A DNA stretch of 64,000 nucleotides from Dryobates pubescens (taxonomy: Eukaryota; Chordata; Aves; Piciformes; Picidae): NCBI RefSeq assembly GCF_014839835.1, contig NC_071616.1, positions 29,529,307-29,593,306 on the forward strand, given 5' to 3'. Position 1 is the stretch's first letter. Every line of letters starts with the position of its first letter. Of the stretch, positions 1 through 14,300 are shown one piece after another. The notes beneath the pieces were generated by a model. That model had not been told where the DNA came from. It saw only the letters and a program-made list of their open reading frames with translations, and ran no database searches. Position numbers and translations under genes: made by a program.

Positions 1-43
1 TTGCCATATGTAAAGTGAGGGGAAGGACAAACAGCCCATGGCA

Positions 44-85
44 GAACAAGAACAAAGAAAATGAGAACAAGAACAAAGAAAAGGC
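44..85. repeat. 21-bp A-rich tandem duplication
   Basis: Two copies of an A-rich 21-bp unit starting GAACAAGAACAAAG lie head to tail, the second starting at 65 and differing only at its end. Simple slippage duplication; no function is suggested. Confidence 0.7.
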
Positions 86-1892
86 TTGAGGAAACCACCA
101 TATTCCTAAATTGCTATACGGTTCTTCCCATCTGTGGATCTTTTCTGTAAATATGATCACCTACTATTCTATTTTGTGACAAGGAAAGGGTGTTACAAAG
201 GTTAAATTAGCTACAGAATGACCTTCATCACTGCCCAGCATTGTGAGGGCAAAGCCAGGACTAAAGTATTAGCATTCAGTGATCTGTTGACAGGACATAA
301 CTCTGCATTCATTAGCTGATAATCTCCATGATTTCCAGCTTTTGGAACCTCAGGCTAGTGGCTTACTACTCAAAATGTCACTTATGCCTCCTAGTGAGTG
401 TTATGAAGTGCTGCCACTAGATGATTTAGAGATGTCCTGTCTGGTTTATTTGCAAGACCTGTCCTCTGAATTTTTCTGTTAACTCACCCCATTACAGACA
501 TATATACCCACCTTCTGCCAGTATTACCAGGTACAGCAGAAATTTGTGTATGAGCTTCTGACTTCATTAGCAGTGTTTCAAAACACTGCAAGTCTGAACC
601 GCTACATTATTTTTCTCCTCTACTTTTATTGCAGAGTTTATACCTACATCCTAAAAATAGCAATAGAATACAGTAACCACTTGTTGCTAGTCAGTAACTA
701 CAGTTCTAAGGAACACAAACCACAGAAATTACAGAGGACATGTCTGACCAAAAACTACTTCCCATTTTCTATTTCTGAGCAGAAAAAAACTTGCAGACTT
801 GCATAAAGGAAAATTATCAGAAATCATAGCTTTTCTTTTTCTGCCTTTTTTTTTTTCTTTTTTCATTGTGATAAAGACAAATTTTTGCATCTGTGATCAA
901 GTTGATTCATCCTAGCTTTGTTCTAGCTGTCAGTGCTCAGAGACGTGTCAAATGTGCAGATGTTCCTACTGGATACAGCTTCTGCTGCACCTAACTCTGG
1001 TACCAAATAGCACAGAGGAAAACAAACAAACAATCAACAACCCAAAGCTGGCTCAGGCTATCAACTTTCCCCAGAAGTCCCAGCACAAAGGGGAGATCCA
1101 TTCACCCAAGTGTAGTTGTCTACCTGATTTCAAGGTATGCTTCACTAAGATCTAAAGATCTTCAGAAACCTAAAATAGGATCTATGAATCATGTGGCTTT
1201 TGCCCCAGACTAGGGATCTAGGCTGGAGACCTGGACAACTAGCACAGATAAATCCCAATAGGCAATGGCTGCTTCAGCTTTCCTTCAAGGCATCACTTTC
1301 TTGGCTGCACAATCCGCTTGCATAAATCCCCAAATGACATTACTATTGGCCCAAAGACAAGCCTTTTGCCAGTCCCTCTGTGTTGCAGATGGCTCTTCCC
1401 TATTTGTCCTAAACACCAGGACCTCCCTCAGCTCCAGGCTTTACAATCAGCACCCCCATCAGTTGCCCTTTCCCCATGGAGGTATCTGGCTCCAGACCTC
1501 CAGGCTCTCTGCCTATAGCTGTACTGCAGAATAACAGGACCAAGATTGAGGCCGAGTAACACACAGTTGGTCACATCCACACTGCATAAACTTGGCCTTG
1601 CATCATGTCCTCTGGGGCCCACGTAAAGCTTAAACACATCATATGATTACAGCAGAGTGATAATTTTGTAGCAAGTACATGTGAAATATATGTGCCATGC
1701 AGCATGGCATAAGGGCACAGAGGAGTGTTTGAGAAAGCTGTGCTTGCTGGAGTGTGTCAGGATACTGATGAGGGAGTCAGAGGCTGTACAGTGTCTTCCA
1801 CCCTGCCTGTGAGGGCAACATCTTCCCTTAGCCAAACAAGCTGCCAACTAATGTAGCCCAGCCACAGCTGGGAGTAACCTGCCAATTAAGTG
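86..1892. other. Intergenic stretch, no gene seen
   Basis: I read both strands for exons, repeats and RNA genes. There is an AT-rich stretch with a T-run near 841-862 and a slightly more GC-rich part at 1200-1640. No reading frame resembles a known protein, and no tRNA-like or repeat-family sequence was recognised. Confidence 0.5.
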
Positions 1893-2645
1893 ATATGGGT
1901 AATCACCATCCGCTGGGGTCAGAGTGGCTGGAGAGCAGTCAGGCTGAGAGGGACCTGGGGGTGCTGGTCGACGGTAGACTGAACATGAGCCTGCAGTGTG
2001 CCCAGGCAGCTAAGAGGGCCAATGGCATCCTGGCCTGCATCAGGAACAGTGTGGCCAGCAGGAGCAGGGAGGTCATTCTGCCCCTGTACACTGCACTGGT
2101 TAGGCCGCACCTCGAGTACTGTGTCCAGTTCTGGGCCCCTCAGTTTAGGAAGGATGTTGACTTGCTGGAACGAGTCCAGAGAAGAGCAACAAAGTTGGTG
2201 AGGGGTTTGGAACATAAGCCCTACGAGGAGAGGCTGAGGGAGCTGGGGTTGCTTAGCCTGGAGAAGAGGAGACTCAGGGGTGACCTTATTACTCTCTACA
2301 ACTACCTGAAGGGAGGTTGTAGACAGACGGATGTTGGTCTCTTCTCCCAGGCAAGCAGTACCAGAACAAGAGGACACAGTCTCAGGCTGCGCCAGGGGAG
2401 ATACAGGCTGGATGTTAGAAAAAAGTTCTATACAGAAAGAGTGATTGCACATTGGAATGGGCTGCCTGGGGAGGTGGTGGAGTCACCATCACTGGAGGTT
2501 TTTAGGAGAAGACTTGACGGGGTACTTGGTGCTGTGGGTTAGTTGCTTGGGCGGAGTTGGATTGGTTGATGGGTTGGACGCGATGATCTTGAAGGTCTCT
2601 TCCAACCTGGTTTATTCTATGTATTCTATTCTATGTATGTATCCA
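1893..2645 (+). mobile_element. CR1 LINE, 5'-truncated, with intact C-terminal ORF2 end
   Basis: A 5'-truncated CR1 retrotransposon. One open frame (1895-2542, 215 codons) carries the C-terminal part of CR1 ORF2 beyond the reverse transcriptase core, with typical segments [66 protein letters not shown] and [16 protein letters not shown]. The stop is followed by about 100 bp of CR1 3'UTR, including the TTCCAACCTGGTTTATTCTAT end, and a terminal run of TATTCTATG-type repeats. The frame is unbroken and several CpGs remain, so the copy looks young. Its truncated 5' end lacks the endonuclease and most of the RT, so it cannot move by itself. The exact 5' breakpoint is uncertain by about 20 bp. Confidence 0.93.
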
Positions 2646-5600
2646 GTGTTTAAGCTCGCTACTGGATGTTGGGGTCTTTAGCTACATAGACAGAGAGTCT
2701 TATATCCAAACACCTTCCCAGAAAGGGGCTGTATCTCAGCAAGAGGGGCACTAGTCCTAAAAGTGCTAAAAAGATAACCTTGCTACCTTAAGAGCCTAAA
2801 TCTCATGGATATTTTTGTCCTTACTTTTTCACTCTCTGTTTCCTAACATCAGCAAAAAGCAGATAATAGCAAACCAAGGATGAGGTAATCAATTCACTGC
2901 ATTCCACAGAGTACAGAGAGGGCAACAAGCACCAGGAAAAAAGCTGCCCAGAAAACAGTAGTTCCGCTTTCAGAAGGGACTCAAAGAGCACACAGGAAAC
3001 CCTGTTGCAAACCCTACTGTGAATAAGAAAAGCAACCTCAAGTACATGAGACTTGGTCCTGTGCTCTGTGATGCTGTTTTTAACTCCACTCAACATGCAC
3101 AAAGGGCACCAGGCAGTGAACTGGATTCATCTCACCATGCTTCAGACTTGAGTCAAGAGTCAGGAGTGCACTCACCCCTGGATTTTACTGCTAATGGAGA
3201 GAAATGAAGCACGACTTTGTATAGATCCACCTAAACCCTCAGTAAGGTTAGTTAGCAGTGGAGAAGGACAAACATAGAAGTGAAGGGTTGATTTTGCAAT
3301 TGAAATGATCTTTTCAGATTGTTTTCTGAGAAGAGTCATAGCTGAATGATACAGAGCCATCAGCATGCTGTATGTGATCATGTCAGTATACACTACTCTA
3401 CAAAGGAAATAGGCAGCAAAGTGGCTATTCAGAAAAATTAATCTTTTTTTTTTTCCTAGGCAAAATGAAAAGGGTAATCAGAGAAAAGCCAGTGAAAGTT
3501 TTTTTACAAAATCCCCTTTTTCATAACCTGAAAAACTATTAACAATTGCAGGCAAGAAAGACATTTACTAAACTCAGCTCAATCTCTTGTGATTAAAAAG
3601 AAAAGCAACCACAAACCAACAAAAAACCCCATTATTGAATAGCATTTGCAAAAAGTTTTGAGCCATCTTTTACTTAAGAAGAGGCCCACCTCAAAGCAGA
3701 GCTAAGTAGGTTGCTCTGCTGCAGGTCGTCACAGGTTTCTTTGCCCAGGATCGCTTATAAAAAGACCAAAAGAGTGTATTGATATTAATAGTGAATAATA
3801 TACGTGGATGTTCCTGTCATCTTTTGGACACTGCTCTTACAAAAAGAGTTCTAGAAAACAATAGAAATATTTTCAGAGGCCATCTCCACTGAACTGGGAC
3901 ACCGAGCAGCTAATGGCTGTGAGAACTGTCAGTGACACAGAGCACCCTTTTGGGTGCTGGGGCTTTTTAGGGCTTTCTTTTTCTCTGAAAGTTTTCAACA
4001 GTCTTGTCACCAATTAAAGAAATTATTTGCAACATGATGTCAGGGGAAGAAGAACAAAACAATTATTTTAATTACCATAAATATTTCATCATTTGTTAGA
4101 AAAAATATCAAGCTACTGAATTAATTTCAGAATACACAGGAATGTCTTCAGGGTGTTAGTTAGAGGATCTGCTCATCATTCAAGGATTAGCTGCAGAAAA
4201 TGACCTTGTTTGAAATCAGTGATGCAAAACCTTCATCATCAGTGATTTTATAACTTGATGAAGACAACATTCTGCTCCTAGACAACCTACATGAAATATG
4301 CCCTTTTCCTCTATGTCACTTATTTGATAAAAATACTAACATTCATATGAATTCCTCAATAAAGAGAGAAGCTGATGTCATGGCTTGCTTTCTGAGTTGG
4401 TTTGGACTGGATCCTCGCTCTCAAATCATGTGCACAGCTTCAGAAATACAAAGAAGCCATAAACCTGTCCTAGGAGGCAGGTGAACATTGTCTCTGCATG
4501 GTGACATTTTCAGGTAGCATTGAGAAGACAAGGTAAACTGCATACTGTTATGCACAGGGGACATGCCCTTTAGGCAGAAAGTGCTCGCTGAAGAGCCCTG
4601 AGGAAATCTAACGAGCATAATTGTGCTGCTGTCAGTGACCATGAGCAAGGCCAAGTCAGAGCAGCACTAAGGTTGCTTTAACACTTGCTAGGCGAACATC
4701 AAAACCCCAGGAATTACAAAAGTTTTCTGGACCCTCTTTATGAATGTTAGATTGCTCCTTTGAGTACAACTCAGCCTGATGCCCAAGGCCTTAGGTTTTC
4801 AGCCCACTTCGTCCCACTTTCTTCCCTTTTGAGACACAGCACTTGCAGCACTAGTTACATACAACACAGGGCTGATGCTTTGGTAACACACAAAGCCGCC
4901 ACACGCCAGGAACTATCAATACAAAAACATTTAGTGAAAAAACAGCAACCTTCAGAAATGCTGGAGGAAGATAAATTGCAGCACGACTGCAATCCACATG
5001 CAGCCTGATTTGGGGCCTCAGACTCACTGAAGTACAGAAAGGGAGGCTGCCCAGAAGTTTAATTTCAAAATATTTTTTCAACAGACAGCATATCATTTAT
5101 ATGAAAGATTTATGCTATCTGCAGAGAAACTACATCATCTTTCAGCCAAATACCTTCCTGAGTGAAACTCTTAAAAAAAATACCATTTTTGTTAAATTTA
5201 TTTGAGAAGTCAAAATCCAGATAAACTTGGGTACGGTGAAAACCTGACAGTTTCCTAGAGTTCAGTTACTAAGAATGAATAAAAAAAAAAAAATCCATTG
5301 ATTTTTACAAAGTTTATTTTTAATTAGCACCTACCATGGAGGGGAAAATAAATTCTCACCATGCCCATGTCGGCATTCATTTATCCAGCAGCCTTCTGGT
5401 CCTGTTCTCCCCACGATAAGCCCCTCCTTTTCTTCTGCTGCTAAGATTGTCGCAAACTTGTGGAGAATAGAGGCCAGTAAGATATTTAAGTAGGTGCTTT
5501 CCTCTGAGAAACCATGTGTGACCAAAAGTAATACTGAAAACAGAAATAGTGACAGGAAAAAGAAAAGATAAAGAAAAAAACCACAAAAGCAGTACTTGCT

Positions 5601-8600
5601 TTGGTCCCCAGTTCTTGCATGCCTCTGACACCAAAAGTCACCACACTGAACTGTCCTAGGCCGTGTGTCTATTTATAGCTAGAATCATTGCAGCTCCAGG
5701 TTCCTGGTGTATATATGTAACTTCCATTTATGTAATTACCATTTTCTGTGAAGGCATTCTGGCACAGCTTCTTCCATCGAAAGTGTAAGCACAGGGAACT
5801 TCATTTTTTTTAAGGTCTCGAACAGCAAAAGCGATTTGAAATAAGAAGCATTTAAAATATGCAAAAAAGTTTGAAAGTGCCAGTAGGGCTAAATATTGTT
5901 CACATGACAAAACACGTGTAGAGCAACTTACATACTTTGAAAAGCCACAATGATTCTGTGAGAGCAATGTAATAAAATGCAACATGGCTCTTCCACCATC
6001 CATGCTTCACATGGATAAACAAGCAGTTAGCTTATGAAACTTCACACAAATCTCATGATCCTTCTCTCATGATTAGTCTCTTTCAAGCAGCATCTGCAGT
6101 ACCACATCCTGAGTGAGGTCAAGTTCCCAGGGGCATTCCCTTTCTTGCTCTGTCTTCAGTAAAGTGTCCTCCATCTGATATCAAGCCGTAAAAGAAATGG
6201 TGAACACTTTCTCATTGTCACTAATGAAGAGGAAAAATACTCACTCATGACCTGGGTCTTGAAAAAGTAAACAAGGTCAATCCTGCAAGCCAAGCCCCCT
6301 CCCTCAGGGACACATAGAAGACCTTGAAAGTCTTTAGAGGGTTAATGCCTATTCCTGTTGCAAACAGTATGACTTAGATCAATGGTATTGCAGACTACTC
6401 CCAGACAGCAATATTGAGAAGGGATAAAGCTCTAAAGCATAGCATCTGAGCAGTAATATTTGGTACTACCTTCACCACAGAACTCATTACAAAAGGCCCA
6501 AGATGAAGCTTAGCCCTGAACATATTAATGATCAGATTTTCAACAAGATTTTATAACCTGGATTTTTCCAAAGTCTGCTTTTTTTTTTTCAGTTATATCT
6601 TTCTCTATCAAGGAGTGCACTGCAAAACAAGACTATCCTTTCATCTGTCACTTAGAAGATAACTACAACATTGAATGTACTTTCATTTAATTCTCATACA
6701 TAGCACTACTAGAAGAATTACTTGTCTTAGTATTGGGAAGATGCTGTATCAGATGGCAAAGTGTTATTAAATCGACACAATAACAAAAGTGGGATGAAAC
6801 TCAGAAGTTCCAGTGGCAGAATGCCAAATGGAAACAAGCCAGAAAAGATCAAAGTGCATTTAGGGTGATGAGGTTGCAGTTAAAGGTTGTTGATGCTCAG
6901 AGATATTGTGTCTTGAAAAGGTTTATACAGCCACTCAGAAGAGAACTGAAAAAAACCACATAGCAAACAGGGACTAGCAGGGGCTTTGGGAGGCTCAAAC
7001 AAATTTTGCTTACTTTATCATGTGAAAATCAGGAGACCATCCTGTGACTTGTGAAACAGGACAAACCATCAATCACTGAAAAACAGTAAATGATAACTCA
7101 GAGCCACAAAATTCTGACTCAATCTGTATATTTGAATGTAATTGCTCACATCAGAGGGTACAGACAGAGGACAGATTTGGAATAGCACAGGTGGGAAAAA
7201 ACATAATTGCAAATTGCTGTTTCATTCCTAGACTATGTACTTGTCAGTTACCAATATTATTGATAAATATTTTGACAACTCTTCAGCATAGCAGATTTCA
7301 GAGGTGAGACAGCAAGCCTCTGTCATGAAGATCAGATCAGCCAGAGCTCACAAACAAGGCAGCAGAGTCAGCATGTGATACCATAGAAAGCACACAAAAC
7401 AATTTCTGCACTTGATGACAGCAACAGTAGAGCTGAGAGATTCCAGCTACTGATTTCCACGGGCACAGCAGAAAAAATCCCTTGGGAGACCTCTACTAGC
7501 AGTAGTGCTCTAACCATCATTCCCCTTCTCTCTTTTTCTAATGAGAGGAAAAAGGCAGGGGGGAAAAAAAAAAAAAAGAAAAAAAAAAAAGAGTAAAAAA
7601 TAAAAGAGTCAGGAAGATATAACTGGATCCAGAGTGGAGGCTGCTAAAGAGAACCTGCTGACAGCAAAAAGTTTTAAGATATCTATTAAAAAGGAGAGAA
7701 GGAGGCTAACAGAGAAGTAAAGGGAAGTTTGAGGTGTGAAAATTTGCATGCCTGTGCATTTATATAGATGATATTAGCAGGATCTAAAAAGAAACAGTAG
7801 AAGCTGGAAATTCCTGCACACATTTCAGAATATCACACATTCCCAAACATTATACTATGTGTGAGGCTTTGACAACTTTAGCATCTCCAGAAGGAAAGAA
7901 GTTTGCTCTAAGTACTGGAAACTGCTGAAGAACCAGTCAACTGACTAAGAGCAAACGACAGCTGGTTTTCTTATTAAACATTATGTAAAACATTAACACA
8001 TAGGCCTGCCATGTTAAATCCTCCCTCAGGTTCCTTGGCCTCACATGTGTAAGCCTAAAGCAGCTTTTGCTGGAAGCAAATGAAGCTAGCAAATCTATCC
8101 TGCAACTACATTACAAGCTAAACTACTAACGAGGCTCTAACAGACACTACAATCAACTACAGCAATCATCTGGCTGCTTGGCCCCTCTTCCACTCGTGGT
8201 ATGTTTTGGATGTTAGGAAAAAGGTGTCAGGAAAACCACAGGGCACTCATCTGCAGCAGCATGTTTTCTGAAGAAATAGTCCTGCTGCACTGGTGATACA
8301 ACAAAGGGGCTGATATTGGGATGCCTTCCATCATTCATAGGTCTGGAACTGGCAGAGGGGTGAGAGGGAAAGGGGTAGTGATCTCAGGTGCTCAGGAGGT
8401 GAAAATAGCATTAGGAGACCAACTGCAGCACACATAAATAAGGTAGGAGGAATAGTCCAGTAGAAGGAAAAACCAAAGGTTAAAGACAGGCATTGAGGAA
8501 GAGAACAGAATTTCCACATGTTCATTAAGAAAACTGCAATCCCAGTCACCTATGGAGGCACTGGGAAGGAGGATGGAGGTACCTTCTAGGGAACACCTAT

Positions 8601-11218
8601 GAAGGCTCAAGACAATCTACCAGAAGCCTGCAGGGTCATTCCTTTGAGTAGAGGGGGTGACTTACTTCTAGCCTTTCTTTGCTACAACAGCATTTCTGCA
8701 GGGTCACAAACACTGCAAGCAAGAGATAGAACCCCACTCTGCCCATTTGAAATCCCCATCTGAAGCCATAATAGCAAAAATATTAACTCATCAACAGATC
8801 TCAAACTACTTTATAGGAGAATAACCACTTATTCTCAGTTCACAAACAATGGTACAAATTAGTAAAGAGACTTTCCTAAAGCCAAAGAACAAGTGAGGAA
8901 ACTGCAGGACAGCCCTATTTGGGGACTGCCAGACTTCCTTCCCCTTCAACCAGGGAGGAGGCCACAACTCAAGAAAAGACTCTTCCACTTCTCATGCCAG
9001 TCCGTATATTGGAAATGACCAGATGGCAATAACAGAGTGAAATTGAGCACGAATTGGTTTTGTAATCAAGGATACACCTTTTGCAGAGAGCTCATACTAC
9101 CACTTTGCTAAGCAAATATTTGAATGGAGCAGAACCAATTGGCAATTGCGATGTGTTATTTGTAAGTGAATACACCAGATCTTTTACTACACTGAGAAAA
9201 CAAATAATCAGACCCCCAAATTGATGTACTTCCCCTTTAGAAAGAGCCACATTGTGTTGTTGCATCAGCAATTGAAATATGACAGGGTGCTTGTGTTTAT
9301 AGTCAGAGAAGTCATATACAGATTCCATCTGTTCAACATTTGGAGCAAATTTGCAGTGATTACTCAGGCTGAAAATTGCTTTGGAGTTTTGTCTGCTGTT
9401 GCTTTATTTTAAATCAGTCACTGATGTGTTGCCTTGCTTCTGAACATAGACATTCATGTCGAAGTGTGAGGACAGAAGCTGTACTGTGGCTGTTCAGATC
9501 TGGAACACTTTTAGGTGTTGCTGACACTTGCATGGTGGTTATCTTATAAGCTTTGGAGAAATCCAAGAAGCTGCTGCTGAGGTGAGGAATTAATTTCCTG
9601 AAGCTTTCTGCAAGCTACGACTCATTCCACTTTGGACAGAGTCCATCCCATGCCATGGGCTCTGGGACAGAGTTGTCAATAGTGAATGTCATGTCAAAGA
9701 ACTGCAGCTGCACAGCCAAAAGTGGTTGCCCACTATTCTGACAGAGGTATCAATTAAACTGAGGCACAGATGATTCCCAGCCATTCAAGCTCATTGGGTC
9801 CAGAATTACAGCAAAGCTTTGGAGCAGCACCCTCTCTTATAACAGCACATGGTCAAGACTCTGGATTTCGACAATATTAGGAGTATTATAAAACTTTGGA
9901 GTTTGTTCCAGCTCTCAAAGTCCAATCAGCAATTAGAGCAATAGAGAAATGAATTTCATACTTGATCCTTGATATGGACAAAGAGGAAACCACAAAGGAG
10001 AAAAATTCATTTCAGTCATTCAAATGTAGCTGAATGTGCTCAGCTGCAACTTCAGCGAGAAATCAGAGAGAAATAATTTAGCTGATTAGATTTTGAGCCA
10101 GAAACAACTCCTATTAAAGTGCCAGATGTTCAACAGTAGTCACAAATAATAAGGGTTAAGCCCTACATCACCATGATCCAATCCTTCAAAATCCTTGACT
10201 GATGGGAGGCTTTTCATGTGAAGGTAGGCTATTCTTCCAACACTGCCTAGCTTGAGAGATCAAGTGGAGTAAAGCAAGATGACTAGCTACCACAGCTCAC
10301 AAATTAGCAGGATGACAGAGTGAAAGCATGTGTTGCTCTGACAATCAGGCTAAGTATGTGGGCGGCAAAGAGATGGGAAATGGGTTGGAGGGAGTCAGCA
10401 TGCATTACCAGCCCCTGATCCTCTACAAAACTTGTTGACAATGGTACTGCAGCCAGGCAGCTTTGGAAGATGAACAGCTTGGATGGTGGAAAAACCTGTT
10501 CTAAGGCCACCCACACCATGGAAACCAGCAAGCAGTTGGCTTCACATGGATAGAAGGTTATTTCTATGGATGAAACACTCTCAACGATTAACAGGAAAAG
10601 TGGCAAAACTAGGCACTGGCTGAGTCCTAGCTAACACCAAGTGACTGCAGCATGACTTGTGAGACACTGACACCATGACACCATCTGTTTATGATTTCTG
10701 GCGAACAGACTGCATATAGAAACAGATGGGAGGTGTCAGCTTTGATCAGAATTGTTATGCCGGTGATTCCGCAGCACGTTATTTAGCAGAGCGCCTTACT
10801 TTCCCACATACTTCTATAAAGAGGAAGGTGTTTGTATTCAGAGGAGCTCCATGTTACTCAGGGAATTATTCTTGCTGAATCCTGACTGGACAGAGTCCTA
10901 AGGTTATGCAGCTAAGACAGCACTGCATATCTTCAAGAAAAACAGTCACTTTGTCAAGCCTAGTGTTCCTAAAATAAGGTACTAAAGTGTCTTTTTTTTT
11001 GGGCTAGCTCTCAAGATCAAATTGTACATTGACTGTGTTCATGTTTGTTATGAAGTGAATCTCAAGTATCACTGTGCTTCAGCACTGCCATGCTTGTTAT
11101 TTCAAGTCTCAACATCACAAGGTTTTCTTTATGCTTTCATGACTTCATGTAGCTTTAGAAATTAATTTTAAGGTTTCATGACTGTGGAAAATGCTGATAA
11201 ATGCAATTCAGATTCAAA
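2646..11218. other. Intergenic stretch, no gene seen
   Basis: About 8.6 kb of AT-rich sequence with short runs of A or T (3429-3440, 5280-5293, 6579-6590). No splice-bounded reading frame resembles a known protein on either strand. A weak purine-rich tract at 7554-7606 is listed separately. I recognise no repeat family in it, though old diverged repeats would escape reading by eye. Confidence 0.45.
7554..7606 (+). repeat. Purine-only A-rich low-complexity tract
   Basis: A run of G followed by about 45 bases that are nearly all A with scattered G. It is purine-only on the plus strand and has no attached retroelement body that I can recognise. Confidence 0.75.
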
Positions 11219-11385
11219 ACAACAGGAATTCCCATTGGAAAGGGCCCTTGGACAGCTCTTGTCTAACCCCTCATGCGAAGGATGATCATTTCCAACACTG
11301 GAACAGGTTAGCCATTGCTTCATATAGCTGACACTTGAAAGTCTCCAAATCTGGAGATTGCACAACCTCTCTGGACAGCATGTTT
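11219..11385 (-). mobile_element. Old CR1 3'-end fragment
   Basis: On the plus strand the sequence reads as the reverse complement of a CR1 3' end: a degraded 'ggaaagggcccttggacag...ctaacccctcatgc' segment, then an 'aggttagcca' segment and 'gagattgcacaacctctctggacag'. It has many mismatches from the usual consensus, so it is an old copy. Confidence 0.6.
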
Positions 11386-14300
11386 AGGAGTGAAAATGCA
11401 GATATAAAAGAACCCAAAACATATATTTGCCAAGCCTGATTTATGATTTTTAACACAAACACTGGGCATGTATAGTTTCAAGATGAGTTTTCTAGCATAG
11501 ATAATAGACCATAAGGCAAAGTTCCTGTGTTACCACTGACTTTCGTTAAACCACATAGCTGTTAGGAGATTCAAGTCAACAAATAGTAGATCAAAACGGC
11601 CAAAAATAACATTACCCATGAAGGCAACTGTTAAAAACTAAACAAATTCAAAACCCAAGTATTATTTTTGTAGGAGTGCAGAGGCTTTCCAATATTTCCA
11701 GTCAGCTAAACTGGAAAGCCACTATTATGAGTGACTTTCAGTTATTTCCCAGAAGTCCAACAGAATATTATTTTTTACCTGATTATCCAGAGGTGTTCTC
11801 CCAGCAGCAGCGAATTCAAAACTAATCTCACATAAATAGCAGTTACCTGTGTTGTGAAATGAACAGGCACAAAACTACTGTTGGAAAGCACACCAGTGGG
11901 CTGAACAATGCAATGGTCTGTCATAGCTTTCTCATCTTCTGATCAGGATATAGGTGAGTGAAAACAAGGTATAAATGCTGCTGCGTGACATGGGGCAGAA
12001 CAGAAGGCTCCATATCTTCCCAAACATGGGGGTAATCTCACAATAAATAGCACTGAATTTAGGCAAAATAAGCACAAAAGTGGGACAAGGCCTCTCATCT
12101 TATTTCCACTGATCACTGAGAACATAAAATGTTACTGCCTGTGGCTGTCACTGCCTTAAACAACATGCACCTTTGTGCAGTCAGTCTAAACCAGCTATCT
12201 TGAATACCAGGGGACTTGAGCCCATTTACATCAGCAGGCTGCTGAGGCCTGCTATATTTTTATTATATCTTAAAGTATATTTTATGTGAGTGTATGTGTC
12301 AGGCTCTCACAGCACAGATGAATAAAATGACACAGGTATGGATCATGTAGCATAGAAAAATCTGGCCACCTTTCCCAGGAAGCAAAGGAGTCCTGAGCTC
12401 TGTCAGTGCTACTCCAGGACACATACCTCAAGACCACCACAGTGTGTAGCTGCAGGTCCTCACTGCTTCTGAGAAGGCAAGTACCCAAGTTGTTGATTAG
12501 CCACACTGACACTTAGCAGGTTCAAGAATAAAAAGCAGCAGATGGCACAGCAAGAGTTGTTATAGAAACAAAACTTTTAAACTTCTTCCTAAAACTAAGA
12601 AGGTTTCCTGAAACTGTAACAAAATGGAGTGTTCTACCACTCTGAGCTGATGCATCTTTCCTGGACACTGTACCTCAGGGCAGTCTGGCTGCAGGGTGTC
12701 ACCTGCACTGCTGGGAGCTACAAGCACAAGGGCCAAGCATCAGCCACTGCATTTGCAGGACACTACCACACATGCGGACTGCTTGGTTTAGGGATTGTAT
12801 TTACTGTAGAGACAACAAAGAGTGAATTAAGAAGCAGCCAGGTTTAGACTGAAGGAGTTTTTCACAAGTTTCCCCAGAACAAAACCCAACAACCTGTACA
12901 CTACTGACTTCCCACAGTCCATGCTTCCTCACCTACTTGGCATTATCAGAACTGATCCCAAAAAGCCACCTGCTAGATCAATTGCATTAACTTGCCAGGG
13001 CAAGATCCAATTTTGCACAGTAAAGATGTAAAGCCCAGGCTGGCCTGAAGGTGCACAGTTACAATGGGAGCAGAGGTCTGCTTAAAACTGGCTAGGAGCT
13101 GCTTGCTCAGTGATCAGCACAGCGAATGGTTTGCAACTAGGGACAGAGCTATGGGAAGCAGTTACTGGCAGAGAAAGTTTCCCCATGTCTTTAGGGCAGA
13201 GGAGGGAGAATGTGGCCTTTGAGTGGATGCTCTCCCTTTTTGCTGCTTCTGTGTCTGGTGCTGCTGCTGGATTGCCTCCCCTCTGCTCAGCCACTAGACT
13301 GGTTCTGCGGGTGGGATTTTAGAAGAGTCACCATTAAATGCTCTCACACTCTTGAGACAGCTCAAAGTGCACATTATGGTAGCACAACCAGTCTGGGGAG
13401 GGGGTGGGGGCAGGGAGCAAAGATCCCTTCCATTCTCCCAGCATCATTCAATTCTCTCAATTTGGCTTTACTGGGCCTACACATAGGCATGCAATCATAG
13501 CAGTGTCCCTGGACTCCTGACACAAGGATGGCCAGCACTGGCGTGTGAGAAATTTTCAGGCGTCTTCCAGTCAGGTCAGCAGAGCAGGAACCTGACAAGG
13601 AAGGGTTTCAAACTTGGCCAAATTTTTGCATAGAGGGGAAACGCTTTCATTTCTTAACTTTCCCTTAAATAATGCACATGATCTCATCTGGGAACACCCT
13701 TCCAGTGAAAATCCCTCCGGGGGCTGCCTGCCAAAGCCTGTGAAAATCCCTTCTGTGAGCCGTGGCTGCTATTTCAGACACAGCCTGTTCATAGGAACAT
13801 AAATCTGCTGTCCTCACTGATGAAGATTATTTGAGATGGATTTACTGTGCCTAGGCACATCTTTCTTAACTTGGCTCAGACAACCACCTGCTACTTCACG
13901 TGCATTTGTTGCTCAGTACAGATCTCTTAATAGAGTCAACTCATCCTTCTGATAGCAGCTGCAGAGGGCTGCACACTCACCTATTCCCCGCTACCTAGCA
14001 CCATCTACGTGCTAGTGAAGAAGCTGTTGCTCTACACTCTGCCCTGGGATTCTCTCCATCTGCAGCATTATTCCAATATCTTGTCAAATCTGGGGCAGAA
14101 AATACTTCCTCTTTAGGAAAGAAAGTGATAGAGCATGGCACAACTCCCTAAAAACATAAGAGATGATACTTAGGGAAGCTCACCAACATCTGTAGGAAGC
14201 TGTACGTCTGTACAATTTACAAGAGAGTGGACTTCTTTTGCTGAACCTGTCCGCAATTCCATACCAGTGACAAAGTGTCTCCTGTATTTCACAAGGGGGT

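Noticed and set aside
1919-2452. Minus-strand frame of 177 codons
   Set aside because: It is the antisense shadow of the CR1 ORF2 end at 1895-2542.
13210-13500. Plus-strand frame starting with a leucine-rich signal-peptide-like stretch
   Set aside because: No recognisable domain, no splice context and no repeat of the pattern nearby. Chance leucine runs are common.
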